From Biomphalaria glabrata (lineage: Eukaryota; Mollusca; Gastropoda; Planorbidae), in the NCBI RefSeq assembly GCF_947242115.1, contig NC_074728.1:20751042-20815041 (forward strand): a stretch of DNA of 64,000 bases. The letters run 5' to 3'. Shown in pieces: positions 45,504 through 58,700 of the stretch (the first letter of the stretch is position 1; every line of letters begins with the position of its first letter). A program made the position numbers and the translations under genes. The notes beneath the pieces are model-generated. The model was not told the origin of the DNA. It ran no database searches and was given only the letters and a program-made list of their open reading frames with translations.

Positions 45504-46780
45504 GTCAAGTTGTGGAGTACATCCTAGCACTCTTGGACTAAAAGAGCATTCAGATTAATGGGAAAATCTCCTTTGAGTAACAGGCAAGACTTGGGAGCTA
45601 GTTATCAAGAACTGTGCAGTAAGCATGTCCAAATTTTATTCTTTTGACTCAAAATGTGCTTCTAAATTCAACAATTTAGTTATTATTTAAATTAGCTTCA
45701 TTATGTATACACAAGAGTCTAGGTTTAAAACTACAGATAAACCTCAGAAAAGCAAGTAATTTTTTTTTAATCTGTTGTTTATTGCATGCTAAAAATATGT
45801 TTGTTTTCAATGTTTAAATTACCTTTTAACATTTTAAGAATAATTTTGTGAGTTAGTTCTCTCAGTATTTTTTTCTTCTTAGTATAATTTTGATATGACT
45901 TAGTTCTTTTCACTTGGTATTAGTAATTTTGATATGACTTAGTTCTTTTCACTTAGTATTAATAGAGCTAGATTAATTCAAGTGACCAAACTAGTTTAGT
46001 ACATATTCATTATCTCTACTAAAACTTAAACTCATTATCTTTGATGCTCTATCCATTTATCATTAGAAAAAAACTTTTTCAGATAAAGTTGCAGATCACA
46101 TCAGATTGCTATTCCATACAACATACAGATAATTGGACCCGTTATCTACTTGGAACAGTCAAATTATAGAAGCTATTGGAATAGGTAAGTTTTTCTTTTT
46201 ATTGCTTTGATTATTTTGAAATTAACTTCATTGCTTCTTTTGATGTGTAGGCCTATATACAGAACAGGCAAACTGTAACATGACAGGTAATCCTCAGAAA
46301 AGCGAGTATTTTTTTGTTTGTTTTTTTAACTAATATTTTAAGCATGTTAATTGAGTATGTCAGTCTCAATTTTCCAATAACATTTAAGAATAATTTTCTT
46401 AGTTCTCTCAATGTTTAGTAATAATTTTTGTTTCATTTTGTTTAAATTTGATATTTTGTTCTTATTTTATATTTAGAAAGAGATTAGTTACGAGTGTCCA
46501 AACTAGTTTAGTAAATATTTCATTAGCCATAGATTTAAACTCAAATTATTTGGTTAAGTAGTCTGGTGCTCTATTCACTCATCACATATTTTTCAGATCA
46601 AATAGTGGAGCATACAGATGGAGTAACAGGCAAGAAGTAGCGATATCATGCTCATTGAGAATGCTTTTCTTTTCAATAACATTTGAAGAATAACAATTTC
46701 ATTCAGTCCCATAACATTTTTTTTAAGCTAGAACAATTTAGAAGTAATCAACAAGCTTAGTAAAAATGTCATTATTTTCA
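45504..46780 (+). repeat. Diverged founder modules M2-M4 of the array
   Basis: Acceptor-like sites precede 45504, 46083 and 46597. Donor-like sites follow 45583 (GCAAG), 46184 (GTAAG) and 46629 (GCAAG). Between them lie the same landmarks as in the array: TTCTTTTGATG, GCATGTTAATTGAG, TTAGTTCTCTCAATG, TTTGATAT. A 39-base direct duplication (TTTGATATGACTTAGTTCTT) lies at 45888-45965. Confidence 0.65.
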
Positions 46781-49700
46781 GCAAGATTGAAACATATCTT
46801 TGGTTAGACTGCCTAATGTTTTATCCATTTATCATTTGAATCATAATCACATTTTGAATTTTGCAGTTCAGGTGTCTGAGTACATTCTAGCACTATCAAG
46901 CAGCATACAGACGAATAAAACCATCATCTACCTGGAGCAGGCAAAATAAATAAAAATAACATGTTAAGAATCGCAGCAAAGATGTCCAAAAGATTTTCTT
47001 CCTTAAGGCAAGTAATTTTCTAAAGTACTATAATTTAGGTATATAAAATTTAATTTTGTTTCTTTTGACCAATGCATAGTACAGAACAGCATAATTGAAA
47101 TTATTGATAAAACTCAACAAAGCAAGTAAAATCTTTTTTTTTTTGTTTAGATTTATGCATGCTAATTTGAGAATATGTATTATGTTTTATTAACATTCTA
47201 AGAATATTTCTACTAATGCTTTTGTAATTTATTTTCCACTTTTGCATAAGTTTGATATAGGTTCATCTCGTGGCATAGCATTTATAGAGCACAATCCTAA
47301 GTACGCAACTATCTAAGTTCATTTAAACACAAATTTGGTTAGACAGCCCATTGCTCTTTTCATTCATTTCATAATATTCTTCAGATCAAGTTGCAGAGAT
47401 CTAATTGTTTCATACAAGAAGAAAGAAAGAAAAAAAAAAGAAGCATGCAGAGAAATGGAACCATCATCTAATAGGGACATGCAAAATATAAAAATCACAG
47501 CAAGGAATTTTTATTCTATAAGGCGAGTAGTCTTTTAAAATACTATGTTTTAGCTGTATATACTTAACTGTTTCTTTCAATGTATGCATTGCATATGAAT
47601 GGTAGGAAACTCCAGCAAAGCAAGTAATGTTTTTTTTTTCTCATTTTTTTCTCTTTTGCATGCAAGTTGAAAATATTTGTGTTCAACTAAACATAGGGAA
47701 TAATTTTCAAAAGTTGTCAACATGTTTTTATAATTAATAGAGCTAGAATAATTTATTAGTTCGGTACATTTCAGTATCACTAAGACTTTCAATTCATTCT
47801 CTTTGATTTGGCTGCCAAATATTTTTTCATTTTTAAGTTGGAGATCCAACTAGAAATATATCAACATACAGTCAAATGAAGCCTTCTCCTAGGAGTAACA
47901 GGTAAGGTTTGAAAGCTACGTATAAAGATATGTACAGCAAGATGTCTAATAGTTGCTTAGTTGAAGTCACATTTTACTGGGACTTTAAAATACTTTGATT
48001 TAACTTATTTAAAATTAGATTCTTTTGAGAAATATGCATGATTTGGAACAGATTAGCTAAGAAACTACAGGTAAATATCAGCAAAACGTAATTTATTTTT
48101 TTAATCTTTAGGTTTCATGCATGCCAATTAATGTTTTTTTTTAGTGTTCTAATAAATTATACTAATTTTATTTTAATGATTAGTTTCGTATGTTGGTAAT
48201 CAATAAAACTCCCATAGATAAGCAGAGTAAATACAGAACTTTTTTAATTCAATAATATAAATTCTAATGTAGTACCATTTTCAGCAAGATTTAAACATAT
48301 CTTTGGTTAGACTGCCTAATGTTTTATCCATTTATCATTTGAATCATAATCACATTTTGAATTTTCCAGTTCAGGTGTCTGAGTACATTCTAGCACTATA
48401 AAGCAGCATACAGACGAATAAAACCATCATCTACCAGGGACAGGCAAAATAAATAAAAATGACATGTTAAGAATCGCAGCAAAGATGTCCAAAAGATTTT
48501 CTTCCTTAAGGCAAGTAATTTTCTAAAGTACTATAATTTAGGTATATAAAATTAAATTTTGTTTCTTTTGACCAATGCATATTACAGAACAGGGGAATTG
48601 AAATTATTGATAAAACTCAACAAAGCAAGTCAAATTTTTTTTTTTTTTTAGATTTATGCATGCTAATTGGAGAATATGTATTATGTTTCAATAACATTCT
48701 AAGAATATTTCTACTAATGCTTTTGTAATTTATTTTCCACTTTTGCATAAGTTTGATATAAGTTCATCTCGTGGCATAGCAATTATAGAGCACAATCCTG
48801 AGTACGCAACTATCTAAGTTCATTTAAACACAAATTTGGTTAGACAGCCCAATGCTCTTTTCATTCATCTCATAATATTCTTCAGATCAAGTTGCAGAGA
48901 TCTAAATGTTTCATACAAGAAGAAAGAAAAAAAAAAAAAAAAGAGGCATGCAGAGAAATGGAACCATCATCTAATAGGGACATGCAAAATATAAAAATCA
49001 CAGCAAGGAATTTTTATTCTATAAGGCGAGTAGTCTTTTAAAATACTATGTTTTAGCTGTATTTACTTAACTGTTTCTTTCAATGTATGCATTGCATATG
49101 AATGGTAGGAAACTCCAGCAAAGCAAGTAATCTGGGTTTTTCTCATTTTTTTTCTTGTTTTTTTTTTTTTTTTTTGCATGCAAGTTGAAAATATTTGTGT
49201 TCAACTAAACATAAAGAATAATTTTCAAAAGTTGTCAACATGTTTTTATAATTAATAGAGCTAGAATAATTTATTAGTTCGGTACATTTCAGTATCACTA
49301 AGACTTTCAATTCATTCTCTTTGATTTGGCTGCCAAATATTTTTTCAGTTGGAGATCCAACTAGAAATATATCAACATACAGTCAAATGAAGCCGTCTCC
49401 TAGGAGTAACAGGTAAGGTTTGAAAGCTACATACAAAGATATGTACAGCAAGATGTCTAATAGTTGCTTAGTTGAAGTCACATTTTACTGGGACTTTAAA
49501 ATACTTTGATTTAACTTATTTAAAATTAGATTCTTTTGATAAATATGCATGATTTGGAACAGATTAGCTAAGAAACTACAGGTAAATATCAGCCAAACGT
49601 AATTTATTTTTTTAATCTTTAGGTTTTATGCATGCCAATTAATGTGTTTTCAGTGTTCTAATAAATTATACTAATTTTATTTTAATGATTAGTTTTGTAT

Positions 49701-52700
49701 GTTGGTAATCAATAAAACTCCCATAGATAAGCAGAGTAAATACAGAACTTTTTAAATTCAATAATATAAATACTAATGTAGTACGATTTTCAGCAAGATT
49801 TAAACATATCTTTGGTTAGACTGCCTAATGTTTTATCCATTTATCATTTGAATCATAATCACGTTTTGAATTTTGCAGTTCAGGTGTCTGAGTACATTCT
49901 AGCACTATAAAGCAGCATACAGACAAATAAAACCATCATCTACCAGGGACAGGCAAAATAAATAAAAATAACATGTTAAGAATCGCAGCAAAGATGTCCA
50001 AAAGATTTTCTTCCTTAAGGCAAGTAATTTTCTAAAGTACTATAATTTAGGTATATAAAATTAAATTTTGTTTCTTTTGACCAATGCATAGTACAGAACA
50101 GCGGAATTGAAATTATTGATAAAACTCAACAAAGCAAGTCAAATCTTTTTTTTTTTTTGTTTAGATTTATGCATGCTAATTTGAGAATATGTATTATGTT
50201 TCAATAACATTCTAAGAATATTTCTACTAATGCTTTTGTAATTTATTTTCCACTTTTGCATAAGTTTGATATAGGTTCATCTCGTGGCATAGCATTTATA
50301 GAGCACAATCCTAAGTACGCAACTATCTAAGTTCATTTAAACACAAATTTGGTTAGACAGCCCATTGCTCTTTTCATTCATTTCATAATATTCTTCAGAT
50401 CAAGTTGCAGAGATCTAATTGTTTCATACAAGAAGAAAGAAAGAAAAAAAAAAGAAGCATGCAGAGAAATGGAACCATCATCTAATAGGGACATGCAAAA
50501 TATAAAAATCACAGCAAGGAATTTTTATTCTATAAGGCAAGTAGTCTTTCTAAATACTATGTTTTAGCTGTATATACTTAACTGTTTCTTTCAATGTATG
50601 CATTGCATATGAATGGTAGGAAACTCCAGCAAAGCAAGTAATGTTTTTTTTTTCTCATTTTTTTCTCTTTTGCATGCAAGTTGAAAATATTTGTGTTCAA
50701 CTAAACATAAAGAATAATTTTCAAAAGTTGTCAAAATGTTTTTATAATTAATAGAGCTAGAATAATTTATTAGTTCGGTACATTTCAGTATCACTAAGAC
50801 TTTCAATTCATTCTCTTTGATTTGGCTGCCAAATATTTTTTCATTTTTCAGTTGGAGATCCAACTAGAAATATATCAACATACAGTCAAATGAAGCCATC
50901 TCCTAGGAGTAACAGGTAAGGTTTGAAAGCTACATATAAAGATATGTACAGCAAGATGTCTAATAGTTGCTTAGTTGTAGTCACATTTTACTGGGACTTT
51001 AAAATACTTTGATTTAACTTATTTAAAATTAGATTCTTTTGAGAAATATGCATGATTTGGAACAGATTAGCTAAGAAACTACAGGTAAATATCAGCAAAA
51101 CGTAATTTATTTTTTTAATCTTTAGGTTTCATGCATGCCAATTAATGTTTTTTTTTAGTGTTCTAATAAATTATACTAATTTTATTTTAATGATTAGTTT
51201 CGTATGTTGGTAATCAATAAAACTCCCATAGATAAGCAGAGTAAATACAGAAATTTTTTAATTCAATAATATAAATTCTAATGTAGTACCATTTTCAGCA
51301 AGATTTAAACATATCTTTGGTTAGACTGCCTAATGTTTTATCCATTTATCATTTGAATCATAATCACATTTTGAATTTTCCAGTTCAGGTGTCTGAGTAC
51401 ATTCTAGCACTATAAAGCAGCATACAGACGAATAAAACCATCATCTACCAGGGACAGGCAAAATAAATAAAAATGACATGTTAAGAATCGCAGCAAAGAT
51501 GTCCAAAAGATTTTCTTCCTTAAGGCAAGTAATTTTCTAAAGTACTATAATTTAGGTATATAAAATTAAATTTTGTTTCTTTTGACCAATGCATATTACA
51601 GAACAGGGGAATTGAAATTATTGATAAAACTCAACAAAGCAAGTCAAATTTTTTTTTTTTTTTAGATTTATGCATGCTAATTGGAGAATATGTATTATGT
51701 TTCAATAACATTCTAAGAATATTTCTACTAATGCTTTTGTAATTTATTTTCCACTTTTGCATAAGTTTGATATAAGTTCATCTCGTGGCATAGCATTTAT
51801 AGAGCACAATCCTGAGTACGCAACTATCTAAGTTCATTTAAACACAAATTTGGTTAGACAGCCGAATGCTCTTTTCATTCATCTCATAATATTCTTCAGA
51901 TCAAGTTGCAGAGATCTAAATGTTTCATACAAGAAGAAAGAAAAAAAAAAAAAAAAGAGGCATGCAGAGAAATGGAACCATCATCTAATAGGGACATGCA
52001 AAATATAAAAATCACAGCAAGGAATTTTTATTCTATAAGGCGAGTAGTCTTTTAAAATACTATGTTTTAGCTGTATTTACTTAACTGTTTCTTTCAATGT
52101 ATGCATTGCATATGAATGGTAGGAAACTCCAGCAAAGCAAGTAATCTGGGTTTTTCTCTTTTTTTTTCTTGTTTTTTTTTTTTTTTTTTGCATGCAAGTT
52201 GAAAATATTTGTGTTCAACTAAACATAAAGAATAATTTTCAAAAGTTGTCAACATGTTTTTATAATTAATAGAGCTAGAATAATTTATTAGTTCGGTACA
52301 TTTCAGTATCACTAAGACTTTCAATTCATTCTCTTTGATTTGGCTGCCAAATATTTTTTCAGTTGGAGATCCAACTAGAAATATATCAACATACAGTCAA
52401 ATGAAGCCGTCTCCTAGGAGTAACAGGTAAGGTTTGAAAGCTACATACAAAGATATGTACAGCAAGATGTCTAATAGTTGCTTAGTTGAAGTCACATTTT
52501 ACTGGGACTTTAAAATACTTTGATTTAACTTATTTAAAATTAGATTCTTTTGATAAATATGCATGATTTGGAACAGATTAGCTAAGAAACTACAGGTAAA
52601 TATCAGCCAAACGTAATTTATTTTTTTAATCTTTAGGTTTTATGCATGCCAATTAATGTGTTTTCAGTGTTCTAATAAATTATACTAATTTTATTTTAAT

Positions 52701-55700
52701 GATTAGTTTTGTATGTTGGTAATCAATAAAACTCCCATAGATAAGCAGAGTAAATACAGAACTTTTTAAATTCAATAATATAAATACTAATGTAGTACGA
52801 TTTTCAGCAAGATTTAAACATATCTTTGGTTAGACTGCCTAATGTTTTATCCATTTATCATTTGAATCATAATCACGTTTTGAATTTTGCAGTTCAGGTG
52901 TCTGAGTACATTCTAGCACTATAAAGCAGCATACAGACAAATAAAACCATCATCTACCAGGGACAGGCAAAATAAATAAAAATAACATGTTAAGAATCGC
53001 AGCAAAGATGTCCAAAAGATTTTCTTCCTTAAGGCAAGTAATTTTCTAAAGTACTATAATTTAGGTATATAAAATTAAATTTTGTTTCTTTTGACCAATG
53101 CATAGTACAGAACAGCGGAATTGAAATTATTGATAAAACTCAACAAAGCAAGTCAAATCTTTTTTTTTTTTTGTTTAGATTTATGCATGCTAATTTGAGA
53201 ATATGTATTATGTTTCAATAACATTCTAAGAATATTTCTACTAATGCTTTTGTAATTTATTTTCCACTTTTGCATAAGTTTGATATAAGTTCATCTCATG
53301 GCATAGCATTTATAGAGCACAATCCTGAGTACGCAACTATCTAAGTTCATTTAAACACAAATTTGGTTAGACAGCCCAATGCTCTTTTCATTCATCTCAT
53401 AATATTCTTCAGATCAAGTTGCAGAGATCTAAATGTTTCATACAAGAAGAAAGAAAAAAAAAAAAAAAGAGGCATGCAGAGAAATGGAACCATCATCTAA
53501 TAGGGACATGCAAAATATAAAAATCACAGCAAGGAATTTTTATTCTATAAGGCGAGTAGTCTTTTAAAATACTATGTTTTAGCTGTATATACTTAACTGT
53601 TTCTTTCAATGTATGCATTGCATATGAATGGTGGAAACTCCAGCAAAGCAAGTAATCTGGGGTTTTTTTTCTCATTTTTTTTCTTGTTTTTTTTTTTTGC
53701 ATGCAAGTTGAAAATATTTGTGTTCAACTAAACATAGGGAATAATTTTCAAAAGTTGTCAACATGTTTTTATAATTAATAGAGCTAGAATAATTTATTAG
53801 TTCGGTACATTTCAGTATCACTAAGACTTTCAATTCATTCTCTTTGATTTGGCTGCCAAATATTTTTTCATTTTTAAGTTGGAGATCCAACTAGAAATAT
53901 ATCAACATACAGTCAAATGAAGCCTTCTCCTAGGAGTAACAGGTAAGGTTTGAAAGCTACGTATAAAGATATGTACAGCAAGATGTCTAATAGTTGCTTA
54001 GTTGAAGTCACATTTTACTGGGACTTTAAAATACTTTGATTTAACTTATTTAAAATTAGATTCTTTTGAGAAATATGCATGATTTGGAACAGATTAGCTA
54101 AGAAACTACAGGTAAATATCAGCAAAACGTAATTTATTTTTTTAATCTTTAGGTTTCATGCATGCCAATTAATGTTTTTTTTTAGTGTTCTAATAAATTA
54201 TACTAATTTTATTTTAATGATTAGTTTCGTATGTTGGTAATCAATAAAACTCCCATAGATAAGCAGAGTAAATACAGAACTTTTTTAATTCAATAATATA
54301 AATTCTAATGTAGTACCATTTTCAGCAAGATTTAAACATATCTTTGGTTAGACTGCCTAATGTTTTATCCATTTATCATTTGAATCATAATCACATTTTG
54401 AATTTTCCAGTTCAGGTGTCTGAGTACATTCTAGCACTATAAAGCAGCATACAGACGAATAAAACCATCATCTACCAGGGACAGGCAAAATAAATAAAAA
54501 TGACATGTTAAGAATCGCAGCAAAGATGTCCAAAAGATTTTCTTCCTTAAGGCAAGTAATTTTCTAAAGTACTATAATTTAGGTATATAAAATTAAATTT
54601 TGTTTCTTTTGACCAATGCATATTACAGAACAGGGGAATTGAAATTATTGATAAAACTCAACAAAGCAAGTCAAATTTTTTTTTTTTTTTAGATTTATGC
54701 ATGCTAATTGGAGAATATGTATTATGTTTCAATAACATTCTAAGAATATTTCTACTAATGCTTTTGTAATTTATTTTCCACTTTTGCATAAGTTTGATAT
54801 AAGTTCATCTCGTGGCATAGCATTTATAGAGCACAATCCTGAGTACGCAACTATCTAAGTTCATTTAAACACAAATTTGGTTAGACAGCCCAATGCTCTT
54901 TTCATTCATCTCATAATATTCTTCAGATCAAGTTGCAGAGATCTAAATGTTTCATACAAGAAGAAAGAAAAAAAAAAAAAAAAAGAGGCATGCAGAGAAA
55001 TGGAACCATCATCTAATAGGGACATGCAAAATATAAAAATCACAGCAAGGAATTTTTATTCTATAAGGCGAGTAGTCTTTTAAAATACTATGTTTTAGCT
55101 GTATTTACTTAACTGTTTCTTTCAATGTATGCATTGCATATGAATGGTAGGAAACTCCAGCAAAGCAAGTAATCTGGGTTTTTCTCATTTTTTTTCTTGT
55201 TTTTTTTTTTTTTTTTTGCATGCAAGTTGAAAATATTTGTGTTCAACTAAACATAAAGAATAATTTTCAAAAGTTGTCAACATGTTTTTATAATTAATAG
55301 AGCTAGAATAATTTATTAGTTCGGTACATTTCAGTATCACTAAGACTTTCAATTCATTCTCTTTGATTTGGCTGCCAAATATTTTTTCAGTTGGAGATCC
55401 AACTAGAAATATATCAACATACAGTCAAATGAAGCCGTCTCCTAGGAGTAACAGGTAAGGTTTGAAAGCTACATACAAAGATATGTACAGCAAGATGTCT
55501 AATAGTTGCTTAGTTGAAGTCACATTTTACTGGGACTTTAAAATACTTTGATTTAACTTATTTAAAATTAGATTCTTTTGATAAATATGCATGATTTGGA
55601 ACAGATTAGCTAAGAAACTACAGGTAAATATCAGCCAAACGTAATTTATTTTTTTAATCTTTAGGTTTTATGCATGCCAATTAATGTGTTTTCAGTGTTC

Positions 55701-58700
55701 TAATAAATTATACTAATTTTATTTTAATGATTAGTTTTGTATGTTGGTAATCAATAAAACTCCCATAGATAAGCAGAGTAAATACAGAACTTTTTAAATT
55801 CAATAATATAAATACTAATGTAGTACGATTTTCAGCAAGATTTAAACATATCTTTGGTTAGACTGCCTAATGTTTTATCCATTTATCATTTGAATCATAA
55901 TCACGTTTTGAATTTTGCAGTTCAGGTGTCTGAGTACATTCTAGCACTATAAAGCAGCATACAGACAAATAAAACCATCATCTACCAGGGACAGGCAAAA
56001 TAAATAAAAATAACATGTTAAGAATCGCAGCAAAGATGTCCAAAAGATTTTCTTCCTTAAGGCAAGTAATTTTCTAAAGTACTATAATTTAGGTATATAA
56101 AATTAAATTTTGTTTCTTTTGACCAATGCATAGTACAGAACAGCGGAATTGAAATTATTGATAAAACTCAACAAAGCAAGTCAAATCTTTTTTTTTTTTT
56201 GTTTAGATTTATGCATGCTAATTTGAGAATATGTATTATGTTTCAATAACATTCTAAGAATATTTCTACTAATGCTTTTGTAATTTATTTTCCACTTTTG
56301 CATAAGTTTGATATAAGTTCATCTCATGGCATAGCATTTATAGAGCACAATCCTGAGTACGCAACTATCTAAGTTCATTTAAACACAAATTTGGTTAGAC
56401 AGCCCAATGCTCTTTTCATTCATCTCATAATATTCTTCAGATCAAGTTGCAGAGATCTAAATGTTTCATACAAGAAGAAAGAAAAAAAAAAAAAAATAGG
56501 CATGCAGAGAAATGGAACCATCATCTAATAGGGACATGCAAAATATAAAAATCACAGCAAGGAATTTTTATTCTATAAGGCGAGTAGTCTTTTAAAATAC
56601 TATGTTTTAGCTGTATATACTTAACTGTTTCTTTCAATGTATGCATTGCATATGAATGGTGGAAACTCCAGCAAAGCAAGTAATCTGGTTTTTTTTTTCT
56701 CATTTTTTTTCTTGTTTTTTTTTTTTGCATGCAAGTTGAAAATATTTGTGTTCAACTAAACATAGGGAATAATTTTCAAAAGTTGTCAACATGTTTTTAT
56801 AATTAATAGAGCTAGAATAATTTATTAGTTCGGTACATTTCAGTATCACTAAGACTTTCAATTCATTCTCTTTGATTTGGCTGCCAAATATTTTTTCATT
56901 TTTAAGTTGGAGATCCAACTAGAAATATATCAACATACAGTCAAATGAAGCCTTCTCCTAGGAGTAACAGGTAAGGTTTGAAAGCTACGTATAAAGATAT
57001 GTACAGCAAGATGTCTAATAGTTGCTTAGTTGAAGTCACATTTTACTGGGACTTTAAAATACTTTGATTTAACTTATTTAAAATTAGATTCTTTTGATAA
57101 ATATGCATGATTTGGAACAGATTAGCTAAGAAACTACAGGTAAATATCAGCAAAACGTAATTTATTTTTTTAATCTTTAGGTTTCATGCATGCCAATTAA
57201 TGTTTTTTTTTAGTGTTCTAATAAATTATACTAATTTTATTTTAATGATTAGTTTCGTATGTTGGTAATCAATAAAACTCCCATAGATAAGCAGAGTAAA
57301 TACAGAACTTTTTTAATTCAATAATATAAATTCTAATGTAGTACCATTTTCAGCAAGATTTAAACATATCTTTGGTTAGACTGCCTAATGTTTTATCCAT
57401 TTATCATTTGAATCATAATCACATTTTGAATTTTCCAGTTCAGGTGTCTGAGTACATTCTAGCACTATAAAGCAGCATACAGACGAATAAAACCATCATC
57501 TACCAGGGACAGGCAAAATAAATAAAAATAACATGTTAAGAATCGCAGCAAAGATGTCCAAAAGATTTTCTTCCTTAAGGCAAGTAATTTTCTAAAGTAC
57601 TATAATTTAGGTATATAAAATTAAATTTTGTTTCTTTTGACCAATGCATAGTACAGAACAGCGGAATTGAAATTATTGATAAAACTCAACAAAGCAAGTC
57701 AAATCTTTTTTTTTTTTTGTTTAGATTTATGCATGCTAATTTGAGAATATGTATTATGTTTCAATAACATTCTAAGAATATTTCTACTAATGCTTTTGTA
57801 ATTTATTTTCCACTTTTGCATAAGTTTGATATAAGTTCATCTCATGGCATAGCATTTATAGAGCACAATCCTGAGTACGCAACTATCTAAGTTCATTTAA
57901 ACACAAATTTGGTTAGACAGCCCAATGCTCTTTTCATTCATCTCATAATATTCTTCAGATCAAGTTGCAGAGATCTAAATGTTTCATACAAGAAGAAAGA
58001 AAAAAAAAAAAAAAAGAGGCATGCAGAGAAATGGAACCATCATCTAATAGGGACATGCAAAATATAAAAATCACAGCAAGGAATTTTTATTCTATAAGGC
58101 GAGTAGTCTTTTAAAATACTATGTTTTAGCTGTATTTACTTAACTGTTTCTTTCAATGTATGCATTGCATATGAATGGTAGGAAACTCCAGCAAAGCAAG
58201 TAATCTGGGTTTTTCTCATTTTTTTTCTTGTTTTTTTTTTTTTTTTTTTGCATGCAAGTTGAAAATATTTGTGTTCAACTAAACATAAAGAATAATTTTC
58301 AAAAGTTGTCAACATGTTTTTATAATTAATAGAGCTAGAATAATTTATTAGTTCGGTACATTTCAGTATCACTAAGACTTTCAATTCATTCTCTTTGATT
58401 TGGCTGCCAAATATTTTTTCAGTTGGAGATCCAACTAGAAATATATCAACATACAGTCAAATGAAGCCGTCTCCTAGGAGTAACAGGTAAGGTTTGAAAG
58501 CTACATACAAAGATATGTACAGCAAGATGTCTAATAGTTGCTTAGTTGAAGTCACATTTTACTGGGACTTTAAAATACTTTGATTTAACTTATTTAAAAT
58601 TAGATTCTTTTGATAAATATGCATGATTTGGAACAGATTAGCTAAGAAACTACAGGTAAATATCAGCCAAACGTAATTTATTTTTTTAATCTTTAGGTTT

